Of a stretch of DNA of 64,000 bases, positions 37,201 to 44,479 are shown in pieces. The notes beneath the pieces are model-generated. The model ran no database searches, was not told where the DNA came from, and saw only the letters and a program-made list of their open reading frames with translations. The position numbers and the translations under genes are program-made. The DNA comes from Chryseobacterium sp. BGARF1. GTDB taxonomy: Bacteria > Bacteroidota > Bacteroidia > Flavobacteriales > Weeksellaceae. Positions within the stretch are counted from its first letter, which is position 1. Each line of letters begins with the position of its first letter. The DNA is taken from contig NZ_LELA01000002.1 in assembly GCF_001677955.1 (NCBI RefSeq), forward strand, positions 1-64,000, read 5' to 3'.

Positions 37201-37697
37201 CAATATTTGTAATAACAGGCGATCACAGTATGCCTGAAATATCAATGATGAGTAAGATAGACCGCTATCATGTACCATTAATTATCTATTCACCGATGTT
37301 GAAAGAGTCTAAAGAGTTCCGGAAACTCGTAAGTCATTTTGATGTTGCTCCCTCTTTTTTAGCGTATTATCATAAGAATTATGGTCTATCAACCCCTAGA
37401 TCTGTTGCTTGGGTGGGCGGTGCCTTGAATACGAACAGCTCCAAGAGCATTCATGCTTATCCCATGATGAAAAGTAAAGACAAACTGAATGATTTTGTTT
37501 TTGATAACTATCATTTGGCGGATGGAGAACTTTGGGAAATGGATAAGAAATTATTAGAAGATCGCTCTGATAACCAATTGGGGCTAAGCAATGCGAAGCG
37601 ACATTTTGGTTTATTTCAAAAACATAATGCTATTTTTTCAAAAACAAAAAAGCTTATGCCTGATAGTATTGTTGTGAATTTTATGAAAAAGAAATAA
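34284..37697 (+). CDS. Fusion of processive GT2 glycosyltransferase and LtaS/OpgB-like phosphotransferase domain
   Basis: A 1137-residue membrane protein. The first half is a GT2 synthase with two N-terminal hydrophobic helices, NDGSKDD, the DxD pair Asp173/Asp175, GEDMEL, and QRNRW (324-328), the acceptor-site signature of processive synthases, followed by several helices. From about 490 come around five further membrane helices, and then an alkaline-phosphatase-superfamily domain with Glu748 (IIVEGLGH), Thr788 (SSSGRTFG) and Asp980-His981 (TGDHS). A threonine at the nucleophile position matches LtaS, OpgB and pEtN transferases, not sulfatases. Inferred role: polymerise a glycan and add a phospho-group to it. 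Confidence 0.85.
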   Translation: MLEFAEWIFPFFLWTFLAYSVLVALIYIWIGFYSFGAVTAYNKKNTFTDYSLVLSNPNAPTFSLIAPAYNEGVTIVENVRSLLSLYYHKLEIIIVNDGSKDDSIEKLILAYDLEKVSFFIQGNIETKPIRGIYKSKNPAFKKLIVVDKENGGKADALNVGVNISTGDKVVCIDVDCILEQDAIAKLAKPFLEQTDKKVIACGGVIRLANNCTIENGKVTQVNLPKTWLGRAQALEYIRAFVLGRMAWSRASGLILISGAFGAFDRKIVIECGGYDIKTVGEDMELVVRMRRFMEEQKRPYAVINIPDSLCWTEAPESKAILKKQRNRWMRGTMETLWKHRKLMFNPKYGKLGMISLPYWFFFEFLSPLIEFSGYFILLAYLILGIINLPLFLTITAMVITGCMLFSIYAILVDLVSCRVYTKRKDFINLIRTALVEPLYFHTMVTKATVSGFFDYFKKGHTWGEMTRQGFQQNAEGMSFKQKLPLYFKESTLFWAKTSLVFLSVFILCTIVESQWYIYKLPELSQISILFPLLVNNLFFVSLFILGIGLVYSVVQLFWPKMSNQLLMLVYTLSLLMHFIFFIYFAESRNILGADLFYYSKDELIHILKTSGLLSIQNVIALVVLIILLYLPIYFSTKIKFKSKQFSLIFITGTVVLAGILFFVKAQISRKTNNEFISNAIQSKWSYFFRDSEEEFVESTLDYLSFMQNDDDTANTEFPFLKQENTPDVLGAYFNTSPKTPNLVFIIVEGLGHAYSSNDGYVGNFTPFINELSKQSLYWPNCISSSGRTFGVLPSMTGSLPFGKNGILEEEKIPENFNLFNVLKKNGFETGFYYGGDASFDGMKKLLDYSHVDRIVDESKFDEKKYKKLPKGQSESWGYDDQSVFSKMLNTQKENTQPYFNVALTLSTHSPFLINNQSYYEKKYDEVIKSGNLSENQMKWALQSKAQLSTVLNLDDAVKNFIESYRKRTDFSNTIFVITGDHSMPEISMMSKIDRYHVPLIIYSPMLKESKEFRKLVSHFDVAPSFLAYYHKNYGLSTPRSVAWVGGALNTNSSKSIHAYPMMKSKDKLNDFVFDNYHLADGELWEMDKKLLEDRSDNQLGLSNAKRHFGLFQKHNAIFSKTKKLMPDSIVVNFMKKK

Positions 37698-37849
37698 TGA
37701 TCATTTGTAATTTATCATCATTGAAGTTCCTTCACAAGCATTGTTGAAAAACGACTTTGTACAGTCTAAAAACATAAGCTGATAAAAAATTAGTTTGAAC
37801 TTTTCCGTAAGCTATATGCTTATAATTTAAAACAGATATGCATAAAAAA

Positions 37850-37883
37850 ATACACCAAAACCTTAAAAAGTTTTGGTGTATCC
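37850..37883 (-). terminator. Terminator of the YaiO-like gene
   Basis: ATACACCAAAAC (37850-37861) and its exact inverted copy (37870-37881) enclose the stop codon of the minus-strand gene. Read on the minus strand, the stem is followed by seven T. Confidence 0.82.
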
Positions 37884-39098
37884 TATAGAGAGGTCATATT
37901 GATTTCCTGTAGTATTTGGCAGATATTCTTGGTTAAAATAAGTCGCAGAAACTGAGAATTGATTGGTCTTTGCCACCGAAAAATTATAATTGGCACCTAC
38001 TTTAAAAGTTTTCAATTTGTAGGTTTCGTACGTTAACAAATTATTCATGTATCCCTCTGGGCTTATCCCTGTACCAACTTGAATCCCGAAATAATCATTA
38101 GCACCTTTCGTGTAATAGCGTACTGTTGCGGTGTAAGAATGTGAAATATTCTTTTTATCTGGCGTTAAATAGGTTTTGAAATTAAACCAATAATTTTTAT
38201 AATATTTCCCTACAGAAGCTGTGTACATCCAGATATCATTAGAAAAATGAAGTTGTCTGTAACCAATTTCAGCTTCGAAACTTTTAGGCAAATTAGCATA
38301 TAACGACGCGCCGGTTCTGTATTTTGGAAAGATTCCGACATTGTTAGAAAATCCTGCTGCAACGTACATATAGAACATTTTTGAAATTTTAGGATAAGCT
38401 TCAATTTCTAATTGTGTGCCATCAGATGCAAATTTATTAGCATAATTACCTTTTACAATAACAGAGCCGTATTTTGTGGCGCGCCTATAACTAAGGCTCA
38501 CGATGTGCCAGTCATCAGAAAATTGTTTGTCAAAGTGGGTGTAGTTGTATGAGATACCTACAGCATTTTTTGAACTATATTCTTTTATTCTTGACGACAG
38601 TTCTCTAGCTTCAGTGTTTTTCGGATTAATTAATAATAAAATGGCAAGGGTTTCTTCTGCTGCTTCATAATCATTGTTACTGAATAATATTTTGGCTTTT
38701 AACAATAGAAAGTCTTCTGCTTTTGGATGATGCATTAACCCTTTTTCTATTACAGATAAGGCTTTTGTAGAATTATCATTCCAATATTCTAATGAAGCAT
38801 AAGCAAGAAAAAAGTCTTGATCTTGCACATTTTTGTCATCCATCTTTTGGAAGACCGTACGGGCTTTTTCGGTCTCATTATTCCATGTATAAAGTCTTCC
38901 TAAAAAGACTGAAATATCGGTGTAATCGGGTGACTGTTCTAATGCTTTTTGGGCTATTGTAATGGCTTGATGGTAGTCTTTCTGTTCGAAAGCGACGCTT
39001 CTGGCTTTTAAGAATAACTCATCTGAACTTAGGTTGTCTTGCGCTAAAAAAAGGCTGGAAGATGCTAAAAACAACAAAAGTGTTGCGTATTTTTTCAT
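37863..39098 (-). CDS. YaiO-family outer-membrane beta-barrel protein with N-terminal TPRs
   Basis: A 411-residue exported protein. A signal peptide (ends SSLFLAQ) precedes about four TPR-like helical repeats (25-180), then a barrel from about 190 of the YaiO family: VGISYNYTHFDKQFSDDWH, YRRATKYGSVIVKGNYA, ending in an aromatic strand. TPR-plus-barrel proteins such as PgaA and BcsC export polysaccharides, so this could be the outer-membrane exit for the glycan of the convergent GT2 fusion. It has its own promoter region and terminator. Confidence 0.85.
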   Translation of the reverse strand: MKKYATLLLFLASSSLFLAQDNLSSDELFLKARSVAFEQKDYHQAITIAQKALEQSPDYTDISVFLGRLYTWNNETEKARTVFQKMDDKNVQDQDFFLAYASLEYWNDNSTKALSVIEKGLMHHPKAEDFLLLKAKILFSNNDYEAAEETLAILLLINPKNTEARELSSRIKEYSSKNAVGISYNYTHFDKQFSDDWHIVSLSYRRATKYGSVIVKGNYANKFASDGTQLEIEAYPKISKMFYMYVAAGFSNNVGIFPKYRTGASLYANLPKSFEAEIGYRQLHFSNDIWMYTASVGKYYKNYWFNFKTYLTPDKKNISHSYTATVRYYTKGANDYFGIQVGTGISPEGYMNNLLTYETYKLKTFKVGANYNFSVAKTNQFSVSATYFNQEYLPNTTGNQYDLSIGYTKTF

Positions 39099-39656
39099 GA
39101 ATTAAAAACGTAAAAATTTCAATTATCGAAGATATAAAAATTATCGATTACTATTGTTATAAGGTTCATTATAAGTAAAGTTTTCATAATTTCAATTAGA
39201 TGATCTTTCTAAATATTGTGAAAACGTATTTAAGGATTTTTTTTAAATTATACGACAAAAAGAATAAAATGTGGGCTTAAAACCTTTTAAAGCTAAAGAA
39301 AAATACCTTGTAAAAGCAAAATAGTTAAATCATGTAATGATTTTGTCGCAAGATGATTATTTAGATTTAATATTTCTCTGAGGAGAGCGGTTTATTTTTT
39401 ACTATCTTGATTTTAAAAAGTTTGTAAGAAGAAAGATAGGGATTTGAAAATAGTACTTAAACATTGTTGTGCTGCAAGTTTTAGCAAGTTCTTAAGATTT
39501 GTAACTATCTCACAATAACATCAATGTTTAATTGTCGAAAGGAACCGTAAACGTAAAAACATAAAATAAATTGTATTTTTTGTGAATTATCGCGTTACAA
39601 TTTCTTAAAGACGTAAAAAAAGCGTATTTTTGCATCTTATAATTTCTTAGTAAACA
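39099..39656. other. Divergent intergenic region between the yaiO-like gene and thrS
   Basis: These 558 bp hold the promoters of both genes. For thrS, TATTTTTG is at 39625-39632, with a weak TTTC 20 bp upstream. No T-box, threonine-rich leader peptide or terminator-antiterminator pair was found. An overlapping minus-strand frame running into thrS is a shadow. Confidence 0.5.
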
Positions 39657-41594
39657 ATGATAAAAATTACACTTCCAGACAATAGCGTCAGAGAATTTGA
39701 AGGAGCGACGACTCCTTTGGATGTGGCAAAATCTATAAGCGAGGGATTGGCTAGAAACACCATTTCCGCAGTTGTAAACGGCACACAAGTCGAAATTACC
39801 ACGCCTATAACCACAGATTCTACAATACAGCTTTTGACCTGGAATGATGATCTTGGTAAAAAAGCCTTTTGGCACTCTTCTGCTCACCTTTTAGCGCAGG
39901 CTATCCTTGAATTTTATCCAAATGCTAAGTTAACGATTGGTCCTGCTATTGAAAGCGGTTTCTATTATGATGTAGATTTTGGTGATGAAACGTTATCTGA
40001 AAAAGATTTCGAAAAAATCGAAAAGAAAGTTTTAGAAAATGCTAAAAAAGGATCAACCTTCTCATTATATCCGGTTTCTAAAGAAGAAGCTTTAAAGACG
40101 TATGCAGACAATCCTTACAAAGTAGAATTAATCTCTAATCTTAATGATGGAGAAATCACTTTTGTAACACACGATAATTTTACAGATCTTTGTCGTGGCG
40201 GTCACATTCCAAACACTGGAATTGTGAAAGCAATGAAAATTTTAAATGCTGCAGGAGCATATTGGAGAGGTAATGAGAAAAACCCTCAATTAACAAGAGT
40301 ATACGGTATTTCTTTCCCAAAACAGAAAGAATTGACTGAGTATCTTGAGTTATTAGAAGAAGCTAAAAGAAGAGATCACAGAAAATTAGGTAAAGAATTA
40401 GGGATTTTTGCTTTTTCAGAAAAAGTAGGTGCAGGTTTACCACTTTGGTTACCAAAAGGTACTGCTTTGAGAAAAAAATTAGAAAATTTCCTTTCTGATG
40501 CTCAGAAAAAAGGAGGTTACGAATTTGTAATGTCTCCTCACATCGGATCTAAAGAATTATATGTAACTTCTGGGCACTGGGATAAATATGGAGCAGACAG
40601 CTTTCAGCCAATCAAAACTCCGAATGAAGGAGAAGAATTTATGCTGAAGCCAATGAACTGTCCGCATCACTGTGAGATTTATAAAACTTCACAGTGGAGC
40701 TACAGAGATTTACCAAAAAGATATGCAGAATTCGGTACTGTTTACAGATACGAGCAAAGTGGTGAGCTTCACGGCTTAACAAGAGTTCGTGGGTTTACTC
40801 AGGATGATGCTCACTTGTTCTGTACTCCAGATCAGTTGATGGATGAGTTTAAGAAAACAATTGATTTGGTTCTTTACGTTTTCGGTTCTTTAGGTTTTGC
40901 AGACTTTACCGCTCAAATCTCTTTGAGAGATCCTGAGAATAAAGAAAAGTACATTGGAACTGACGAAAACTGGGAGAAAGCAGAAAACGCGATTGTAACT
41001 GCTGCCAAAGAAAAAGGCTTGAATACCGTTACAGAATATGGCGAAGCTGCATTCTACGGCCCTAAATTAGACTTCATGGTAAAAGATGCTTTAGGAAGAA
41101 AATGGCAGTTAGGAACAATCCAAGTAGATTATAATTTACCTGAAAGATTTGACCTTACTTACATCGGAAGCGATAACGAAAAGCACAGACCAGTGATGAT
41201 CCACAGAGCGCCGTTTGGTTCTATGGAGCGTTTCATCGCAATCTTATTAGAAAATACTGCCGGAGATTTCCCATTATGGTTGGCTCCTGATCAGTTTACG
41301 ATATTACCAATCAGTGAAAAATATGTAGATTATGCTAAAAAAGTTTCACAACTTTTAGAAAATCACGATATTAGCGGTCTGATTGACGACAGAAATGAGA
41401 AAACGGGTAAAAAAATTCGTGATGCCGAATTGAAGAAGATCCCATTCATGCTTGTTGTGGGAGAAAATGAAGAAAAGGATGGCACAATTTCTGTAAGAAG
41501 ACGTGGCGAAGGTGACCTTGGAGCGATGAGTCTTGAAGATTTTATTGCTTATTTTAAAGAATCTTCAAAAACAGGATTAGAATTTGGCGGATAG
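39657..41594 (+). CDS. thrS: Threonyl-tRNA synthetase
   Basis: A 645-residue class II synthetase. Order: an N-terminal TGS domain (1-60, [18 protein letters not shown]), the editing domain with [11 protein letters not shown], the catalytic core with the zinc-ligand [10 protein letters not shown] and motif 2 [12 protein letters not shown], motif 3 ([12 protein letters not shown]), and the anticodon-binding domain at the C-terminus. Length is normal. infC follows after 161 bp, the ancient thrS-infC arrangement. Confidence 0.97.
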   Translation: MIKITLPDNSVREFEGATTPLDVAKSISEGLARNTISAVVNGTQVEITTPITTDSTIQLLTWNDDLGKKAFWHSSAHLLAQAILEFYPNAKLTIGPAIESGFYYDVDFGDETLSEKDFEKIEKKVLENAKKGSTFSLYPVSKEEALKTYADNPYKVELISNLNDGEITFVTHDNFTDLCRGGHIPNTGIVKAMKILNAAGAYWRGNEKNPQLTRVYGISFPKQKELTEYLELLEEAKRRDHRKLGKELGIFAFSEKVGAGLPLWLPKGTALRKKLENFLSDAQKKGGYEFVMSPHIGSKELYVTSGHWDKYGADSFQPIKTPNEGEEFMLKPMNCPHHCEIYKTSQWSYRDLPKRYAEFGTVYRYEQSGELHGLTRVRGFTQDDAHLFCTPDQLMDEFKKTIDLVLYVFGSLGFADFTAQISLRDPENKEKYIGTDENWEKAENAIVTAAKEKGLNTVTEYGEAAFYGPKLDFMVKDALGRKWQLGTIQVDYNLPERFDLTYIGSDNEKHRPVMIHRAPFGSMERFIAILLENTAGDFPLWLAPDQFTILPISEKYVDYAKKVSQLLENHDISGLIDDRNEKTGKKIRDAELKKIPFMLVVGENEEKDGTISVRRRGEGDLGAMSLEDFIAYFKESSKTGLEFGG

Positions 41595-41755
41595 CTTTTA
41601 GCTTTGACCTCCAATAAATAATAAATAGACCGTAATTAGTTATAAGAAAACAGCTAATTACAATGAACAAAGATTAACCAATAAAATTTAATACAATAGC
41701 ACAGCGATTTAACAACAGAGGCCCACAAAGACGTCCTGTACAAGAGGACTTACAC

Positions 41756-42256
41756 ATGATAAACGATAAGATTCGCGTAAGAGAACTTCGTTTAGTGGGC
41801 GATAACGTAGAGCCAGGAATTTTCCCTATCGATAAAGCAAGACAAATTGCTAAAGAACAGGAACTTGATTTGGTTGTAATTTCAGATAAAGCTGAGCCTT
41901 TTATTGCAAGAATATTAGACTATAAAAAGTTTTTATACGAGCAAAAGAAAAAGCAGAAAGAGCTTAAAGCAAAACAAATCAAAGTTGTCGTAAAAGAGAT
42001 TCGTTTCGGACCTCAGACTGACGAACATGATTATGAGTTTAAGAAAAAACATGCTGAAAAGTTCTTGGAAGAAGGTTCTAAACTGAAAACATACGTATTT
42101 TTCAAAGGACGTTCTATTATCTTTAAAGATCAAGGTGAAATTTTACTTTTAAAACTGGCTCAGGAATTAGAGCACGTTGGTAAAGTAGATCAGTTGCCTA
42201 AACTTGAAGGTAAGAGAATGATTATGATGATGAGTCCTAAGAAACCAGCTAAATAA
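41756..42256 (+). CDS. infC: Translation initiation factor IF-3
   Basis: The ATG at 41756 gives 166 residues beginning [15 protein letters not shown], the conserved N-domain, and ending [12 protein letters not shown], the conserved C-domain. IF-3 proteins normally have 10-20 residues before this point. The same frame extends upstream without a stop to 41678 and encodes [18 protein letters not shown], a plausible basic N-terminus. No ATG, GTG or TTG precedes it, so a rare start such as the ATA at 41696 is likely, as with the AUU start of E. coli infC. IF-3 prevents premature subunit joining. Confidence 0.93.
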   Translation: MINDKIRVRELRLVGDNVEPGIFPIDKARQIAKEQELDLVVISDKAEPFIARILDYKKFLYEQKKKQKELKAKQIKVVVKEIRFGPQTDEHDYEFKKKHAEKFLEEGSKLKTYVFFKGRSIIFKDQGEILLLKLAQELEHVGKVDQLPKLEGKRMIMMMSPKKPAK

Positions 42257-42291
42257 TTCAGTAAATTCCTTTTTTGGAATGAAGATTATAT

Positions 42292-42320
42292 AACCTCAAA
42301 GTAATTTGAGGTTTTTGTTG
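42292..42320 (+). terminator. Terminator downstream of infC
   Basis: AACCTCAAA (42292-42300) and TTTGAGGTT (42305-42313) form a stem with a 4-nt loop and a T-rich tail. It would cut infC off from rpmI and rplT. Confidence 0.75.
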
Positions 42321-42429
42321 TTTTCTGTAGTGAAAAATTAAACCTACTCGTTTTAAAATGTTTCTGTTATTTTTTGATTATTTTTTTTGAATCTTGAGGT
42401 AGATCAAGATGAGGGTAAAACTTTAGTTC

Positions 42430-42437
42430 TACCTTTG
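42430..42437 (+). promoter_or_regulatory. -7 box of the alpha/beta hydrolase gene
   Basis: TACCTTTG matches TAnnTTTG, 63 bp before the ATG. No clear -33 element was found. Confidence 0.4.
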
Positions 42438-42500
42438 TTTTAGAAATAAGAAACAATAATCCTTATTCTCTTTAATATTAATACCAAAAAAAATTAAACA

Positions 42501-43322
42501 ATGAGTACACTTAAATTACAGGACGGAACAGAAATTTTTTACAAAGACTGGGGAAAAGGTCAGTCGTTATTTTTTCACCACGGATGGCCATTATCAAGTG
42601 ATGATTGGGATGCACAAATGTTTTTCTTTCTTGAGCAAGGTTACAGAGTAATCGCTCATGACAGAAGAGGTCATGGAAGATCTGAGCAGACTCCTTATGG
42701 ACATGATATGGATACTTATGCTTCTGATGTTGCCGAAATTGTAAAAGCTTTAGATTTAAAAGATGTCATTCATATCGGTCATTCTACCGGAGGTGGTGAA
42801 GTGATAAGATATGTTGCTAAACATGGTGAAGGCAGAGTGGCAAAAGCCGTTTTGGTAAGTGCTGTTACGCCGATTATGGTTCAGAACGAAAATAATCCTA
42901 ATGGTGTACCGATGTCGGTTTTTGATGATATCAGAAATAATACGGCAAAGCACAGACAGCAGTTTTATATTGACCTAACTTTCCCTTTTTACGGATACAA
43001 CAGAGAAGGAGCCAATGTTTCTGAAGGTATTCAGAGAAACTGGTGGAGACAGGGAATGAATGGCTCGATTAAAGCACATTTCGACTGTATTAAAGCTTTT
43101 TCTGAAACCGATTTTACTGAAGATTTGAAAAGTGTGAATGTTCCGGTTTTGGTAATGCACGGTGAAGACGATCAGATTGTTCCTTTTGAAACAACAGGTA
43201 AAATTGCTGCAACTCTATTGAAAAACGGAAAACTTATTTCTTATCCCGGTTTCCCACATGGAATGCCGACAACAGAAGCAGAAACAATCAACAAAGATTT
43301 ACTGGAGTTTATCAAATCTTAA
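42501..43322 (+). CDS. Alpha/beta hydrolase, non-heme chloroperoxidase-like
   Basis: A 273-residue cytoplasmic hydrolase. The nucleophile is Ser95 in GHSTGGGE. The oxyanion-side motif HHGWPLSSDDWD, the acid in HGEDDQIVP and the histidine in PGFPHGMP complete the triad. The closest named group is the cofactor-free haloperoxidase/arylesterase family, whose natural substrates are usually uncertain. It interrupts the normally contiguous infC-rpmI-rplT block and has its own promoter-like box and terminator, so it is an insertion into that locus. Confidence 0.9.
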   Translation: MSTLKLQDGTEIFYKDWGKGQSLFFHHGWPLSSDDWDAQMFFFLEQGYRVIAHDRRGHGRSEQTPYGHDMDTYASDVAEIVKALDLKDVIHIGHSTGGGEVIRYVAKHGEGRVAKAVLVSAVTPIMVQNENNPNGVPMSVFDDIRNNTAKHRQQFYIDLTFPFYGYNREGANVSEGIQRNWWRQGMNGSIKAHFDCIKAFSETDFTEDLKSVNVPVLVMHGEDDQIVPFETTGKIAATLLKNGKLISYPGFPHGMPTTEAETINKDLLEFIKS

Positions 43323-43344
43323 TTTTAAAAAAACTTATATATTT

Positions 43345-43380
43345 AAACCACGATTATTCAATGAATCGTGGTTTTTAATT
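43345..43380 (+). terminator. Terminator after the alpha/beta hydrolase gene
   Basis: AAACCACGATT (43345-43355) and its exact inverted copy (43364-43374) form a strong stem followed by T. Confidence 0.82.
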
Positions 43381-43464
43381 TTTATAAATCAACTAAAATG
43401 TGGATTTTAAATAGAAGCCTTCCCTATTCTCTATAAAATCTTTTTTCATCTCGAAAATTTTTCG

Positions 43465-43472
43465 TAATTTTG
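43465..43472 (+). promoter_or_regulatory. -7 box upstream of the structured repeat and rpmI
   Basis: TAATTTTG followed by C matches the flavobacterial -7 box well. Transcription would begin about 8-14 bp before the GCGTGAGGG element and run on to rpmI. Confidence 0.5.
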
Positions 43473-43486
43473 CACACCAATTATCT

Positions 43487-43619
43487 GCGTGAGGGATAGT
43501 AATGAAAAGCCCACAGCAAGCGACAGAATATGCGGATGAGCGAGGACTTGCAATGTATAGCCCGACCCGAATGAGTGAATGAAGCGAAGCGGAATGAACG
43601 AGTAAGGGACACGCCCAAT
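43487..43619 (+). ncRNA. Candidate structured RNA / dispersed repeat in the rpmI leader
   Basis: This non-coding segment is clearly richer in G+C than its surroundings. GCGTG at its start (43487-43491) pairs with CACGC near its end (43610-43614), and an internal stem GCAAG/CTTGC (43516-43520 with 43547-43551) is possible. It sits directly behind a -7 box and about 100 nt before rpmI. It resembles elements I associate with many flavobacterial genomes, possibly related to the Rfam Flavo-1 motif, but that link is untested. Confidence 0.45.
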
Positions 43620-43722
43620 CAATGTAATAATCTACCAATGTAACAATTATTGGTAAATTGATAAACTGCTACATTGGTACATTTGAAACGATATTGATAA
43701 CAAAAACATAAAAAAGCAAACA

Positions 43723-43920
43723 ATGCCAAAATTAAAAACGAAATCAGGTGCTAAGAAACGTTTTGCTCTTACCGGAACTGGTAAAATCAAAAGAAAAAAC
43801 GCTTACAAAAGCCACATCTTAACTAAAAAAGAAACTAAGCAGAAGAGAAATCTTACTACTACTTCTTATGTAGCTAAAGTGGATACTAAAAGCGTTCAAC
43901 GTCAATTAGCAATTAAGTAG
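43723..43920 (+). CDS. rpmI: 50S ribosomal protein L35
   Basis: A 65-residue, strongly basic protein with the L35 signature [20 protein letters not shown] followed by [11 protein letters not shown]. It is part of the large ribosomal subunit. rplT follows after 118 bp, the usual order. Confidence 0.97.
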   Translation: MPKLKTKSGAKKRFALTGTGKIKRKNAYKSHILTKKETKQKRNLTTTSYVAKVDTKSVQRQLAIK

Positions 43921-44038
43921 TTTTTATAAATCATTATTCGGTTTATAAGAATTCAAACAAATTCAATATTTTAACCCTGAAACGGTGCACCAAAGAGCAA
44001 CATGTGTTGCCGCCCTTTTCAAAAAAACAATTTAAATT

Positions 44039-44383
44039 ATGCCAAGATCAGTAAATGCAGTAGCTTCTAGAGCTCGCAGAAAAAAATTAATGAAACAAGC
44101 TAAAGGTTTTTTCGGTAGAAGAAAGAACGTTTGGACTGTTGCTAAAAACGCGGTACAAAAAGCAATGCAATATGCTTACCGTGGAAGAAAAGAGAAAAAG
44201 AGAAACTTCAGATCACTTTGGATCATGCGTATCAACGCAGGAGCTAGAGAGCACGGAATGTCTTACTCTCAGTTTATGGGAGCTCTTAAAAAGAACAACA
44301 TTGAGCTTAACAGAAAAGTTTTAGCTGATTTAGCAATGAATCACCCTGAAGCTTTCAAAGCAGTTGTAGATCAAGTAAAATAA
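44039..44383 (+). CDS. rplT: 50S ribosomal protein L20
   Basis: A 114-residue basic protein starting [20 protein letters not shown] and containing KGFFGRRKN, typical of L20, which nucleates 50S assembly. In several bacteria L20 represses its own operon through an mRNA site upstream of rpmI. The structured leader here could serve that role, but its shape has not been compared. Confidence 0.97.
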   Translation: MPRSVNAVASRARRKKLMKQAKGFFGRRKNVWTVAKNAVQKAMQYAYRGRKEKKRNFRSLWIMRINAGAREHGMSYSQFMGALKKNNIELNRKVLADLAMNHPEAFKAVVDQVK

Positions 44384-44408
44384 TGTAAAATTTTTTGTTA
44401 TCAATATA

Positions 44409-44440
44409 AATCCTGAGTTTTTTGCTCGGGATTTTTTTAT
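44409..44440 (+). terminator. Terminator after rplT
   Basis: AATCCTGAG (44409-44417) and CTCGGGATT (44425-44433) pair with one wobble and are followed by seven T. Its loop and 3' half overlap the -33 box of the next gene. Confidence 0.75.
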
Positions 44441-44452
44441 TATTTACATTTG
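44421..44452 (+). promoter_or_regulatory. Promoter of the M28 peptidase gene
   Basis: TTTG (44421-44424) and TACATTTG (44445-44452) with a 20-bp spacer match the flavobacterial pattern exactly. The -33 box lies in the loop of the rplT terminator. Confidence 0.65.
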
Positions 44453-44479
44453 CGTATTATTAAAGTACCATCATTTAAA

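Noticed and set aside
36516-37230. True sulfatase domain in the GT2 fusion
   Set aside because: The Cys/Ser-x-Pro-x-Arg signature is absent and the nucleophile position is Thr, as in phospho-group transferases.
39099-39656. T-box or threonine leader peptide before thrS
   Set aside because: No Thr-rich short frame, specifier-like stem or terminator/antiterminator pair was found.
39528-39887. Minus-strand 119-codon frame overlapping the thrS start
   Set aside because: It runs through the conserved TGS domain of thrS in the opposite direction and has no family features; it is a shadow frame.
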